Assembly: GCA_006386115.1 (NCBI GenBank)
Contig: VFIW01000061.1
Location: 124,001 to 188,000 of the forward strand
Direction: 5' to 3'
Length of the DNA stretch: 64,000 nt
Source: Globisporangium splendens
Lineage: Eukaryota; Oomycota; Peronosporomycetes; Pythiales; Pythiaceae
The notes under the pieces are model-generated. The model saw only the letters and a list, made by a program, of their open reading frames with translations. It was not told the DNA's origin and made no database searches. This document shows positions 40,290 through 50,733 of this stretch, in pieces. Each line of letters starts with the position of its first letter. Position 1 is the stretch's first letter. Made by a program: the position numbers and the translations under genes.

Positions 40290-40993
40290 AGCAGGAAAAT
40301 GTTGAACTGGCCAAACGGTGTAGTGAATGAAAATGAGAAGCTGATGCACTCACGAGTATTTTTGAACGAGCATTTACAATCGTTGTAGTGTTATCCTCAA
40401 CCTGTATGGAGCCACAGACAACGAGATCTATTCGACTGCACAGCCTTATTGTTGAAATTGATTAACACGCACCAAATCCCTCTCAATGGCTCCAATGATC
40501 AAACTCGTGAGCGAGTTACATTTTCTACAACGCAGGCGGTAATGTGCTTGCACAAGCGCTTCCAGTGACGTCACAGTTTCAATCGCGTACACCTAGACGA
40601 CATTGCTGTTCTCGTCACCCGACTGGTCTGCCGATCGTGCCCCGTGTGTCATGAATCTGAGGTTTAGGCTCTGGTTTTCGCGGAACGATTTCCTGTGGCA
40701 AGATTGAGAGAGCAAACCCAGCGTGTATTGCAGAGCCTTGCAGGTTACAGCTATCCCAGAAACCCCCTGGAATATGGATATAATCGTGATTATCCCGTGC
40801 AACCTGTTTTTTAAAATCAAGGCTGCGACTGAATTCTCAGCAAATCGCAAACGCACCAATGTGCAAACATATTGCCAATATCGTGCGTTTTATTGGTCGA
40901 AATGCCGTCGAATGCATCGATCTGATTGGCCCCTTCTTCGATCAACCCAGCACACATATTCTCCCACTCGCACCTTCCGATGAGCTCGTCGCA
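40290..40993. other. Intergenic, about 700 bp
   Basis: GATTGGCC (inverted CCAAT box) at 40924-40931, about 65 bp upstream of the next ATG; the next group B gene has the same box at nearly the same place. A frame open from 40859 precedes the chosen ATG but carries no family sequence. Confidence 0.4.
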
Positions 40994-42304
40994 ATGGCAG
41001 ACGAAGAGCAGTTTCTGGACGAGATCGCGCCGTTCCTGGACGCCGTGGTGCACGAGTCGCTGCCGGAGCCCTGGAGCGTGGTTGGCGAGCAGAGCGAGTC
41101 GTCTGTTCCCGCTGGCGGTTGCGCGCCGTTTGCAGATCTCGCGGCGTTGGACCAGGCTTCGTTCGAGAAGGACGCATTCCCGATCAATGACGCATCCAGT
41201 GTGCGGCCAAGCAGCAGTAATGGCGGCACCGGCGAGTACGAGCTGGCGCAACTACGCATGCACTCAGATCAGCTGCATGAGCACACGACGGCGCTGCGCA
41301 CACAGCAGCACGGACGAGCAGGTATGCAAGGAGTGATGCCGCCAACGCCATCCAATGCGCCATGGGAGCAGATTGTACAGTATCGACTCGACGAGCTAAT
41401 GCAACATGAGACAGAGAATGCGCAGCACAAAAAGCAGGTGGAGGTACAAAATGCAGTCGGAAGAAATCTGTACCGAAGTCGACATTACGTCTCATCTGCA
41501 GATGGGACGGTGAGTGATACCCCGAGTGCTATTACTCTAGCTGATCCCAAGGTCTGTGTCACGCCGGAGGATATCGCCAACTACGACATGCTGTTTGAAG
41601 AAATCGATCCCGCGTACTCGCTGCTGGACCGCATTCATGGAGAGAGTGGACTGAGCTCTTGGCAGTTTGATGCTTCTGCGCCAAGCACGTCGTATGCGCA
41701 GATTAAGACACGCCGATCGAGTTTGGGCGACGAAGCTCAGTTCATTGAGCTCATCAATTCCGACGTGGTCCTGCATGATTTTGAGCTCACGTACCAGTTG
41801 TCGTGGTATGCGTGGGAACTGATGTACTTCGCCAAGAACTGCGTCGCGTACGACGACAAGCCCGCAAGCGTGATCGCGTACAAGTGGCGCACCGAGATGC
41901 CACTCGACGGAGAGCCAGTGATGCTCGAGTACCTGAACGCTACCAAGTGGTATCGTGAGGACAATCGCATTTGCTGCGTCTGGCGATCGATCTCGACCGT
42001 CGAGTCCCATTTCCCAGGCATATTCGTGGACGAGACCGGGTGGCAAGTGCTGAAACCCGTGATGCTCTTCGAGCAAGAGCACAACGATGTGCCTGTAGGC
42101 AGCGGTACTGCGATGCTCACGAGCACGCACATGGAGTGCAGACGCTTTGATGATGCGACGTCAGTGAGCTTTGACGAAGTCCAGGCGCGGCAACTCGTGA
42201 ACATCGTGGCGTCGGCGTTTCAGGAAGATCTGCGGAAAGTGCACACACTGATCGTCAACATGTTTGTGCACGATCCGCGCGTCGCGGCCCCGGTGCTGTG
42301 CTAG
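40994..42304 (+). CDS. M96/START-like family protein, group B, basic region lost
   Basis: 436 aa from ATG 40994 (MADEEQFLDEIAPFLDAVVH), chosen because the next gene starts MADDAHFLAEIAPFLEA. The segment equivalent to the basic block is missing: the family R-D-x-x-K-x-E-L is reduced to GEYELAQLRMHSDQLHEHTT without the preceding Arg/Lys cluster, so DNA binding by this copy is unlikely. A short second helix (RLDELMQHETENAQHKKQV) remains. START-like region: EIDPAYSLLDRIHGESGLSS (about 203), FIELINSDVVLHDF (about 248), LSWYAWELMYFAKNCVAYDD (about 268), YLNATKWYREDNRICCVWR (about 313), FVDETGWQVL (about 342). The RPDDTF box of group A is absent. C-terminus VHTLIVNMFVHDPR. Confidence 0.83.
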   Translation: MADEEQFLDEIAPFLDAVVHESLPEPWSVVGEQSESSVPAGGCAPFADLAALDQASFEKDAFPINDASSVRPSSSNGGTGEYELAQLRMHSDQLHEHTTALRTQQHGRAGMQGVMPPTPSNAPWEQIVQYRLDELMQHETENAQHKKQVEVQNAVGRNLYRSRHYVSSADGTVSDTPSAITLADPKVCVTPEDIANYDMLFEEIDPAYSLLDRIHGESGLSSWQFDASAPSTSYAQIKTRRSSLGDEAQFIELINSDVVLHDFELTYQLSWYAWELMYFAKNCVAYDDKPASVIAYKWRTEMPLDGEPVMLEYLNATKWYREDNRICCVWRSISTVESHFPGIFVDETGWQVLKPVMLFEQEHNDVPVGSGTAMLTSTHMECRRFDDATSVSFDEVQARQLVNIVASAFQEDLRKVHTLIVNMFVHDPRVAAPVLC

Positions 42305-42526
42305 ATGCGGAGTAATTATTAGATGAACCCTATCGTAGACTATCCTGCTTCAGAAGGCTCAACTTGAGTTTATTGAACCAAGGTGAAGCATTCAATGTAC
42401 CAATGACACATTCGCTGTGAACTTCCCTATTTCATTGGCTACAAACATTTATTTGCAGATCTTGATTGGCCAAAATGAGCACTTCAGCATCAGTGTTTTG
42501 CGCAAGTGCGCTTTTGAAAGAGGAAA
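42305..42526. promoter_or_regulatory. Short intergenic with CCAAT-type box
   Basis: GATTGGCC at 42464-42471, 56-63 bp upstream of the next ATG, mirrors the promoter of the preceding group B gene. Confidence 0.4.
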
Positions 42527-43948
42527 ATGGCGGACGACGCGCACTTTCTCGCTGAGATCGCGCCGTTTCTGGAGGCAGCGCAGGAGTCGGTGGACGAGCT
42601 GTGGGGTTTCACAACCAGCGACAATCACCGCGAGGACGAGCTGCTGCTGCTGGAGCTGGACGCAGCCTCAGAAGAGCTCCTCACTCCATCGCCTCCACAA
42701 GCAATCGACGGGAGCGATGGCGCCAATTCGACAGACACCAGTACATCAGAAGCGAGCCGCACTACGCCAGCGCCGCGGCGACAGCCATCTGCTCGAGCGA
42801 AGCGATCGCGCAACTCGACGCGGGACAACATGAAGCGTGAACTCCAGGCACTTCGCGCGCAGTCGGAAGAGCTGCACCAGCAGTTGGCGGCATTGCGCCA
42901 TGCGCATGACGAGCGAAGGAAAACGAAGTCTACGCCATCGCCTCAGGAAACACTGCTACTGGTATCTACATGGGAACGCATCGCGAAGCGCCGATTGCTC
43001 GAGCGGACGCGTGCGGAAGAAGAGAACCAGAGACTCAAGACCCAGGTGGATCACTACTCGACGATCGCGGCAAACCTGCAGCGCAGTGTGCAGCAGTTCA
43101 TGGCAAGTTTTGCGGCAGGCGATCCGAATGCGGCGTCAACGTTCCGTGTCCACGCGTCGGTGGATACGAGAGGCACGCGGGTGAGCGCAGAAGACATGTC
43201 AATCTGTGATCAGCTAATCGAAGAATTGGACGATACTTACGCGCGATTGGATCAAGTATTCCAGGGAAATGGGCTGAGCACTTGGGAAGCCACAGCAAGC
43301 AATAGCAGCACCGCCGAGGTGCACATGAAAACCCGCAAGTCCGAGGTAAATGGTGACGACTTGGTCTATATTGAGCTAACGGACACGGACGTGGTTCCGT
43401 ACGATATGGACTTGGCGTTTTCGCTGTCGTGGCATTGCTGGGAGCAGCGAGGTGTGGCAAAGAATGGCGTTCTCCATGATCACGTGCCGCCGCGTGTGAG
43501 CGCGTACAAGGGGTGCATCGACATTTCCTTCAATGGCGAGACCGTGGGGTTAGATTACCTCAATGTGACCAAGTGGTATCGAGAAGAGGGCCGGAATAAT
43601 TGTGTCTGGCGGGGAAGAACCAAGGTAGACTCGCATTTCCCTGGAGTCTACATGGACGAGTGTGGCTGGCAAGTTATCGAGCCGCTTCCATCGTCTGGAG
43701 ACGGTGGCAAGATACCCGCAACGGGCTCCGTGATCTTGGCGTGCTCGCAATTCGAATGCAAGCGACTCGGAGGCGCGTCGGTGAGCCTCAAAGAAGACGA
43801 AGCGAGTCAGCTGGCGAAACTGGCGGTATCCATGTACGAGAACGATGTGCTCGAGGTGAACAACATGATGGTAAACATGATGGTGATCGATCCAAACTCC
43901 ACGTCTGTTCGGTCTACTTCGCCATTTTCACAGCACCCGCAAGCGTAA
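42527..43948 (+). CDS. M96/START-like family protein, group B
   Basis: 473 aa. N-terminal AHFLAEIAPFLEAAQESVDE (5-24) replaces the ETEELL helix. Basic block RAKRSRNSTRDNMKRELQAL near 87-106, intact here in contrast to the neighbouring copy; coiled coil LRAQSEELHQQLAALRHAHD, then RTRAEEENQRLKTQV near 160-175. START-like region: LDDTYARLDQVFQGNGLSTW (about 234), YIELTDTDVVPYDM (about 280), WHCWEQRGVAKNGVLHDHVP (about 301), YLNVTKWYREEGRNNCVWRG (about 342), YMDECGWQVI (about 373), where Thr of the usual ETGW is Cys. C-terminus VNNMMVNMMVIDP. Together with the 41.0 kb gene it forms a co-oriented pair 220 bp apart that shares promoter and START features. Confidence 0.85.
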   Translation: MADDAHFLAEIAPFLEAAQESVDELWGFTTSDNHREDELLLLELDAASEELLTPSPPQAIDGSDGANSTDTSTSEASRTTPAPRRQPSARAKRSRNSTRDNMKRELQALRAQSEELHQQLAALRHAHDERRKTKSTPSPQETLLLVSTWERIAKRRLLERTRAEEENQRLKTQVDHYSTIAANLQRSVQQFMASFAAGDPNAASTFRVHASVDTRGTRVSAEDMSICDQLIEELDDTYARLDQVFQGNGLSTWEATASNSSTAEVHMKTRKSEVNGDDLVYIELTDTDVVPYDMDLAFSLSWHCWEQRGVAKNGVLHDHVPPRVSAYKGCIDISFNGETVGLDYLNVTKWYREEGRNNCVWRGRTKVDSHFPGVYMDECGWQVIEPLPSSGDGGKIPATGSVILACSQFECKRLGGASVSLKEDEASQLAKLAVSMYENDVLEVNNMMVNMMVIDPNSTSVRSTSPFSQHPQA

Positions 43949-45398
43949 AGTTCAAGGTTCTTGATGATATCCAATGCCCAAGTCGAACTTCCCTTCACCT
44001 AATAGTGCAACGAGTGCAAACAGCCAGGGAATCGAAAACTAAACTGCATGTTCTGGAAGAGAGCACCAATCAGTTAGTGGAATTATTCCAGTGTGCGGTC
44101 AATAAACTATCCTACGTCATCTCTATTGGGTACGCTGCTGGAGGTTCACAGCGCGACGATCTGTTGCTATTGCTGTAAAATAGAATGGTTTAAATGGTGG
44201 TCGGATGCAGTGCGCACTGAATCGGAGTGAAGGCATGCAGCACGCAAAAAGAGAAGCTCAACTTCGTTTGGCATCCCACAAATCCACCACAAGCCCTCAT
44301 ACTTTTTTTGTAGTTGCTTCACTCTTCCGTCCCACAATAAATGCTGTAGATAAGAACATATTCTTGATTGATTGCTGCAAGACTACACCAGATGCACTTA
44401 GGTGTCCGTTTTACCATGAACACATTTGAGTGCGCAACCCAAAAGGTTTGCATGCACACACAAACCTCTTGATGTCATCAGATGAAGTGTTGTATATAGG
44501 CAACCCTGGAGTGCAAGATAAAGGGTCCTCCAGATTCTGGTCTCTGTATGCTGACATCTGTCATTAGTGTCCCTGATTTACACCTGTGAAGCCCCACACT
44601 TTTAGCAAATTGATAGCCCAACTTTGCATGATGTTGACAAGCCTGATTAGGGGCCAAACACGACGGCAAAAAAGTTGGTGATCACAAGAGGCAAATGCCT
44701 TAATCCCATTGTTTCGATGACACGAACGATCCAAATTGTTGTTGATCAGTGACAACGACATGAAATGACACTATTTGTTTGGGAGACTATTGATCCGAGA
44801 GAAATGTTACTAAACAGAGGATGTTGTTAATTTAATATGTCGTTAAAACAAGGGATAACTCTGTATCTCCAAAATCTCCAGTCCCTCCCATTTGCTGCTG
44901 ACTTGTCATGATTATGCCCACAATAACATGTCACACAGTTCTGTTTAAAGGTTTTCAAATGTTCGTGTTTTTATAAAACCCAGTTTTGATCAATAGCCTC
45001 ATTGTTGATTGTCGCCAAACATGTTGCAAGGTTACGATGCTTGTGCGTAACCTCTCGCAAGAACAGACTTGCGAGTCGCGTCAGAGCAGTTCACATACCA
45101 TTTCTCCATCTTGCGAAGTACAATTTGAAAACAAGTATAAACCAAATTATTACAATTGATCTATTGTTTTCAGTTCATTGAAATAAACAGTGCAAAATAA
45201 ACATTGGGGTTGATTGAATCAGTGTGGCTGAAAGAGTGCAACCATTCTCTCATTGCTAACAATTTGTTGACCACGCCAAAGCATGGGTCACACGCAGCTC
45301 TGTAACACGAGGCTCTCCATAAATCTGACGCCGAGTGAGGTTCCGCTTTGAATGGCTCCAGTACACTACATTCGAAAGCACCACGAACCATTCTCACC
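43949..45398. other. Intergenic, AT-richer, about 1.45 kb
   Basis: Base composition is visibly more AT-rich than the genes. Only short ORFs; no family relic recognised. It ends at the outer edge of the near-palindrome. Confidence 0.4.
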
Positions 45399-45710
45399 AT
45401 CGACCATCCAGATGAGGAAACAAGTCTATAAATCGTTATGCTGCTGTACTTTACCTGCGACGCAAATGAAAAACGTGGCCACCGTATCTGTCATGCACAA
45501 GCCAGACCAGATCTCCCTCGCAGTCAAAGGTTGTGTGTGTGAAAGTTCCTGGTTTTTCTTTCCAAAATAACTTTTATAAACCCAAAACAGAATAAAGCCA
45601 ACCCTGATGTCCCTGAGACAAACACAAGACCTGATAGTATCCACTTAGACAGGGAGTTTTGACACACCACCTCTACAGCGGCCATTGACGATTTTTCTGC
45701 CACGCGCACA

Positions 45711-47177
45711 ATGGAACAGGAGGCGCGCATGACGACGCAGCTCATGGAGAAACGCGAGTACGACGGCAGCTTCACCGTGGGCGAGGCGCAGCTACTGGAC
45801 GAGGCGCAGCTACTGGACGAGGCTGACGCGCTACTGCGCGGCCTGGACCCCGTTGCGTTCGTCGACCCTGCGAACGACACCACGTTGGACTCGGGCGAGC
45901 AGTCCGAAGCCTCGTCATTGAGTGCCGATTCAAGTAGTGACACTCTAGTGAAAAGAGAACCTGCGGAGGAGATAAAAGCACTGGTTGCCACGGAGCCAGC
46001 ACGAGCGAAGAGAGGGAGACGACCCAAGCCTGGGGCCATGCGCAATCACTCGCGTGAACGATTGCACCGCGAGCTCGCGACACTGCGAAGCCACGTCGTT
46101 GGCCTCGAGAAAGACCTGCTGATGTTACGAACCAGCAAAAGCACGGTTCGGCAACTCGTGATCCCGAAAGTGTGGGAGGAGATCGCGAAGAGTCAAGCAA
46201 GCAAGCGACAAGCAGCAGAAGTGAACAACAAGCGCTTGAAAGCGATGGTGGCGACGCAAAAGACACTCGTAGTCGAGATGGAGAATCGGATCATCAACTG
46301 GCAACACGCGACGACGTCATTGATCCGCTCTTCTTGCCTCGCCATGTCCCAGACCAAGACTGTGCACCTAGACCCAGGAGATGAAGTACTGCTGGAGATG
46401 TTTATCTCCGAGCTCGATGCGACGTACGCTCAGTTAGAGAGTGCCTTTCGTGATGCTGGCATGGATCATCTTGGTCCCGAGTGTTTTTCGAGTGTGACAC
46501 CCAAGACAACAGTGTCCAGTGATGGTGCGATTGAGCGGTCTTACTTCGAGTTAGTTGATGTGGAAGCACCTCCATTCGATTTCAGGCTTACAAGTCGTGT
46601 AGCGTGGTATTGTCTAGGCGAACCAAATAGATCAAACAATGTGGTCCACTACAAGTGTATCGCTGGGAGTGACGATGTGATGGCGATGAAACAACGTGTC
46701 AAGCGTATGTACAACGGTGCCGACATTTTCTGCCACGAGCTGGTTGCGGTAAAGCGCATTCAGTTGCCTGACCAATCGATCCACGTATGGCGAGGAATGT
46801 TCAAGGGGGAAGACTGCTTTGAAGGTTCGTTTGTCCAAGAAATGGGATGGGTGGTATCCTCAGCGCTGCCGTCAGAACGAAGCGACGAATCGGCTGTCAG
46901 CTCCGTCGTAAAAAGTCTTGCTATACTGGAACCGAAGCGCGGTCATGAGGAGAAGTTTGTCGCTGCGATGCGTGCTGAGACGGACGTGATGACAAACCTC
47001 GTGGTCGAGGCATACGATGATGATATGGCTGAGGTCGGCGAGATGATGGAGAATATGCTTCTTGAGCACACTGCAGCGAAGAAGAAAGAGCTCTCGTTCG
47101 AACCTGAGGCAAAAACGACAACAGTAGCAACGGCGATGCCTACTCGTCCGACCAGCAAAGTTGGTACTTTTTTGTGA
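45711..47177 (+). CDS. M96/START-like family protein, group C (palindrome left arm)
   Basis: 488 aa. The acidic region contains a perfect internal repeat, EAQLLDEAQLLDEADALL (24-41), and LRGLDPVAFVD. Basic block KRGRRPKPGAMRNHSRERL and HRELATLRSHVVGLEKDLL (about 100-137); SKRQAAEVNNKRLKAMV near 163-180. START-like region: ELDATYAQLESAFRDAGMDH (about 233), YFELVDVEAPPFDF (about 278), WYCLGEPNRSNN and HYKCIAG (about 302-325), IHVWRGMFKGEDCFEGSF (about 356), FVQEMGWVV (about 373; Thr of ETGW is Met). The C-terminus continues past the conserved EVGEMMENMLLEHTAAKK with 30 unique residues not present in the partner. Positions 1-286 and 400-458 are the same as the partner at 47.7 kb; the part between is diverged. 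Confidence 0.87.
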   Translation: MEQEARMTTQLMEKREYDGSFTVGEAQLLDEAQLLDEADALLRGLDPVAFVDPANDTTLDSGEQSEASSLSADSSSDTLVKREPAEEIKALVATEPARAKRGRRPKPGAMRNHSRERLHRELATLRSHVVGLEKDLLMLRTSKSTVRQLVIPKVWEEIAKSQASKRQAAEVNNKRLKAMVATQKTLVVEMENRIINWQHATTSLIRSSCLAMSQTKTVHLDPGDEVLLEMFISELDATYAQLESAFRDAGMDHLGPECFSSVTPKTTVSSDGAIERSYFELVDVEAPPFDFRLTSRVAWYCLGEPNRSNNVVHYKCIAGSDDVMAMKQRVKRMYNGADIFCHELVAVKRIQLPDQSIHVWRGMFKGEDCFEGSFVQEMGWVVSSALPSERSDESAVSSVVKSLAILEPKRGHEEKFVAAMRAETDVMTNLVVEAYDDDMAEVGEMMENMLLEHTAAKKKELSFEPEAKTTTVATAMPTRPTSKVGTFL

Positions 47178-47684
47178 AAGCATTGATGTCCAGATGTTGA
47201 CGATACTCGTACTCCAGTGCTCCTGGTGGGTTTCCATGGGTCACTGAGTGACATTATTACGTTCAGACGTTCCTTGTACCGTTCAAGTCTGTCTCCATGT
47301 ACTACCTCATGATGAATGTGCCGATTTGTTGGGTGCTCCAAAGAGATGAAAACCTAAAGTTTACAAAAGCAGTACCGGCATTAATAAATCATTGTCAGTG
47401 ACACCTGTATTGTCACTCAGCCAGATCCACCATTTTCGTTTAAGACTGTCGGGTGGGTCGTCAAAGCATCACCCACGCGACGTCGTCAGGACTTTGTGTC
47501 GGTTCTAGTCATTCCTTTCTACTGCGGAGCGACAGAATACCCGGAGGAGTTGGTATTCTCATGTCCAACATGGCTACGAGCGCCGACGTGATGTAGCATC
47601 AACTCCAGACTCTTCCACCAAAATGTACTAGTACCAGCTTTGCTGGTTGGACAAACATATTCTGATTATCGTTATTGTATTTCC
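47178..47684. other. Centre of the near-palindrome, about 500 bp
   Basis: Non-coding spacer between the two convergent genes. No repeat, ORF or relic recognised. Confidence 0.5.
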
Positions 47685-49082
47685 CTATACATCACATGAA
47701 AGCTCTGTCTTCTTCGCTGCAGTGTGCTCAAGAAGCATATTCTCCATCATCTCGCCGACCTCAGCCATATCATCATCGTATGCCTCGACCACGAGGTTTG
47801 TCATCACGTCCGTCTCAGCACGCATCGCAGCGACAAACTTCTCCTCATGACCGCGCTTCGGTTCCAGTATAGCAAGACTTTTAATGACGCAGCCGATCGT
47901 CGATTCGTCGCCTCGAATGGACGGGAGCGCTGAGGTTACGAGCCACCCTGTTTCTTGGACAAACGAGCCTTCAAAGCAGTCTTCCCCCTTGAACATTCCT
48001 CGCCATACGTCAATCGATCGATCGGGCAACTCAACTCGCTTCGTTGCAACGAGTGTGTGACAGTAAATGTCGACGCCATCGAGCACACGCTTGACACGTT
48101 GTTTCATCGCCATCACGTCGTCACTCCCAGCGATACACTTGTAGTGAGCCACATCACGAGAATTGTTTCGTTCGCCCATGCAGCACCATGCCACGCCACT
48201 CATCAGTTTGAAATCAAACGGATATGTTTCCACATCAACTAACTCGAAGTAAGACCGCTCAATCGCACCATCACTGGACACTGTTGTCTTGGGTGTCACA
48301 CTCGAAAAACACTCGGGACCAAGATGATCCATGCCAGCATCACGAAAGGCACTCTCTAACTGAGCGTACGTCGCATCGAGCTCGGAGATAAACATCTCCA
48401 GCAGTACTTCATCTCCTGGGTCTAGGTGCACAGTCTTGGTCTGGGACATGGCGAGGCAAGAAGAGCGGATCAATGACGTCGTCGCGTGTTGCCAGTTGAT
48501 GATCCGATTCTCCATCTCGACTACGAGTGTCTTTTGCGTCGCCACCATCGCTTTCAAGCGCTTGTTGTTCACTTCTGCTGCTTGTCGCTTGCTTGCTTGA
48601 CTCTTCGCGATCTCCTCCCACACTTTCGGGATCACGAGTTGCCGAACCGTGCTTTTGCTGGTTCGTAACATCAGCAGGTCTTTCTCGAGGCCAACGACGT
48701 GGCTTCGCAGTGTCGCGAGCTCGCGGTGCAATCGTTCACGCGAGTGATTGCGCATGGCCCCAGGCTTGGGTCGTCTCCCTCTCTTCGCTCGTGCTGGCTC
48801 CGTGGCAACCAGTGCTTTTATCTCCTCCGCAGGTTCTCTTTTCACTAGAGTGTCACTACTTGAATCGGCACTCAATGACGAGGCTTCGGACTGCTCGCCC
48901 GAGTCCAACGTGGTGTCGTTCGCAGGGTCGACGAACGCAACGGGGTCCAGGCCGCGCAGTAGCGCGTCAGCCTCGTCCAGTAGCTGCGCCTCGTCCAGTA
49001 GCTGCGCCTCGCCCACGGTGAAGCTGCCGTCGTACTCGCGTTTCTCCATGAGCTGCGTCGTCATGCGCGCCTCCTGTTCCAT
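47685..49082 (-). CDS. M96/START-like family protein, group C (palindrome right arm)
   Basis: 465 aa, identical in start, acidic repeat, basic block and coiled coil to the 45.7 kb gene. The START-like core differs: TYPFDFKLMSGVAWCCMGER (about 287), VKRVLDGVDIYCHTLVATKR (about 333), VELPDRSIDVWRG (about 353). It keeps the normal FVQETGWLV box, which is EMGW in the partner. Patches such as HYKCIAGSDDVMAMKQRVKR and the FKGEDCFEGSF stretch are the same in both even within the diverged block. From SLAILEPKRGHEEK to HTAAKK the pair is again identical; this copy then stops after TELSCDV. The pattern points to gene conversion rather than simple divergence. Confidence 0.87.
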   Translation of the reverse strand: MEQEARMTTQLMEKREYDGSFTVGEAQLLDEAQLLDEADALLRGLDPVAFVDPANDTTLDSGEQSEASSLSADSSSDTLVKREPAEEIKALVATEPARAKRGRRPKPGAMRNHSRERLHRELATLRSHVVGLEKDLLMLRTSKSTVRQLVIPKVWEEIAKSQASKRQAAEVNNKRLKAMVATQKTLVVEMENRIINWQHATTSLIRSSCLAMSQTKTVHLDPGDEVLLEMFISELDATYAQLESAFRDAGMDHLGPECFSSVTPKTTVSSDGAIERSYFELVDVETYPFDFKLMSGVAWCCMGERNNSRDVAHYKCIAGSDDVMAMKQRVKRVLDGVDIYCHTLVATKRVELPDRSIDVWRGMFKGEDCFEGSFVQETGWLVTSALPSIRGDESTIGCVIKSLAILEPKRGHEEKFVAAMRAETDVMTNLVVEAYDDDMAEVGEMMENMLLEHTAAKKTELSCDV

Positions 49083-49394
49083 TGTGCGCGTGGCAGAAAA
49101 ATCGTCAATGGCCGCTGTAGAGGTGGTGTGTCAAAACTCCCTGTCTAAGCGGATACTATCAGGTCTTGTGTTTGTCTCAGGGACATCAGGGTTGGCTTTA
49201 TTCTGTTTTGGGTTTATAAAAGTTATTTTGGAAAGAAAAACCAGGAACTTTCACACACACAACCTTTGACTGCGAGGGAGATCTGGTCTGGCTTGTGCAT
49301 GACAGATACGGTGGCCACGTTTTTCATTTGCGTCGCAGGTAAAGTACAGCAGCATAACGATTTATAGACTTGTTTCCTCATCTGGATGGTCGAT

Positions 49395-49800
49395 GTAACA
49401 TCAGCTGATCTTTCTCGAGACCAACGACGTGGCTTCGCAGTGTCATCAGATCGCGCTGCAATCGCTCACGTGAGTGATTGCGCATGACCCCCACGCTTGG
49501 ATCGTCATCCTCTCTTCGCTCGTGCTGGTTCTGTGGCAACTAGTGCCACCACCTCGTCGGCAGGTTCTCTTTCCATTCAAGTGTCTTCACTCGAATCTGT
49601 ACCCAATGACGCAGCCTCGGACTGGTCACTCGAGTCGATCGTGGCGTCGTTCTCATCGAAAAATGCAATGGGTTCCATGCCACGCAGCAACTCGTCGACA
49701 TCGTCCAGCAGCTGCGCCTCGTCCCCAGCGAAGCTGTCGTGCTCGCATTCGCTGAAGAGCTGCGTCGCCATGATTTCTCTTTTTCCGCTGTGTGTGTTGT
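49395..49800 (-). pseudogene. Third group C copy, 5' fragment only
   Basis: Read on the minus strand, the frame from 49772 (MATQLFSECEHDSFAGDEAQ) matches the start of the group C genes, including LLDDVDELLRGMEPIAFFD. It stops at about 49577 after SLGTDSSEDT; broken sequence then continues matching the partners through MEREPADEV, LVATEPARA, the basic block and the start of the coiled coil, ending at about 49397. That end coincides with the outer edge of the palindrome's right arm (49394), so the fragment was cut by the rearrangement that placed the arm here. A longer frame from 49819 adds an unlikely leader. Confidence 0.75.
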
Positions 49801-50733
49801 GGGAATCGTCGATTGACACTGTAAAGGCGGCGCGTCAATCCCCCCTCCAAGTGGATAGTATCCGCTCTGCTTTTTCTTCTTCTGTTGGTGCGACAGCTTG
49901 ATGAGTACACAGCCAGATTGGTTTATTTGAGACTGGCCAATGGTGCTCTTGGCACCGCAACCTTGTGTTGCACGTACGCTGAACGGTATCCAATATGCAA
50001 GCTGTCAACTGTATACAGTATACAAGAATCAGTATAAACTCTCTGTTTTTCTTGAAGAGCTCTTGAGACGATGGAGTCTTGGCGTAGAGCCACATTCGAG
50101 TCCGTCTGGATTTTACTGCGTGCCACAAAGCGATCTGCTTGCAATCGACAACCTGAGCTGCCAAAGAATACCCACACATTCTTACCGAGACGCGCTTACG
50201 ATTTCAAGGCTGGTTGGCATCTGCAATATGCTTCTTTGCTCAAGTCGATGGCCATGAGGGACCCACAAACATTAGCGCAAGCCTGTAGCTCTAGCTTGTG
50301 TGCATTTATAATAAAGCAACCCAAGGTAAAGTGCACCTGCACCACAGCAGTGGCGCAAGACCTCGCTGCTGCAACTCGTGAACATGTCTCGGTGGCAACT
50401 GCACCTGCGATTACTGTATGGCAGCGGCAGGATGCACATCACAAACTCGAATCTTTTCTGACTCGATGGGCAAGCACGTGTTTGATAACAGTGACTGGAC
50501 TGGTATATTTGTTTGCAAAGGTGGATGCAAATAGTATTTCTAACACGATATTTGTCCAATGCATTCGCTGGTTTTATACAGTATCTGCGCAGACAGGACT
50601 GCGTGCATCTGATTCGTTAAAAAACAGTCTACACGCCATCTATTGGTCAATAATATGCACGCGTCCTGATTGCGGAATGTGCTCGTCACTCCAGGAGACA
50701 AGCTGAACAACATCACGTAGACGCGCATTCGCA
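49801..50733. other. Intergenic, about 930 bp
   Basis: Plus-strand frames (up to 211 codons at 50071-50706) are open but show no family or domain. An ATTGGTCAATA (CCAAT-like) at 50641-50651 lies about 85 bp before the next ATG. Confidence 0.35.

Larger units (their letters stand above)
45399..49394. repeat. Near-palindrome: 1.7-kb inverted arms around a 0.6-kb centre
   Basis: The left arm runs 45399 to about 47090 and the right arm about 47703 to 49394, in reverse complement. Each arm holds 312 bp of 5' flank plus a complete group C gene; gene start to arm edge is exactly 312 bp on both sides and the proteins align without gaps to residue 458. The arms are essentially identical except for a diverged block (about 46569-46905 and its counterpart). 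The genes converge tail to tail. Confidence 0.9.

Noticed and set aside
50071..50706. 211-codon plus-strand ORF
   Set aside because: No recognisable motif; begins in an AT-rich gap and overlaps other open frames. Not strong enough to call.
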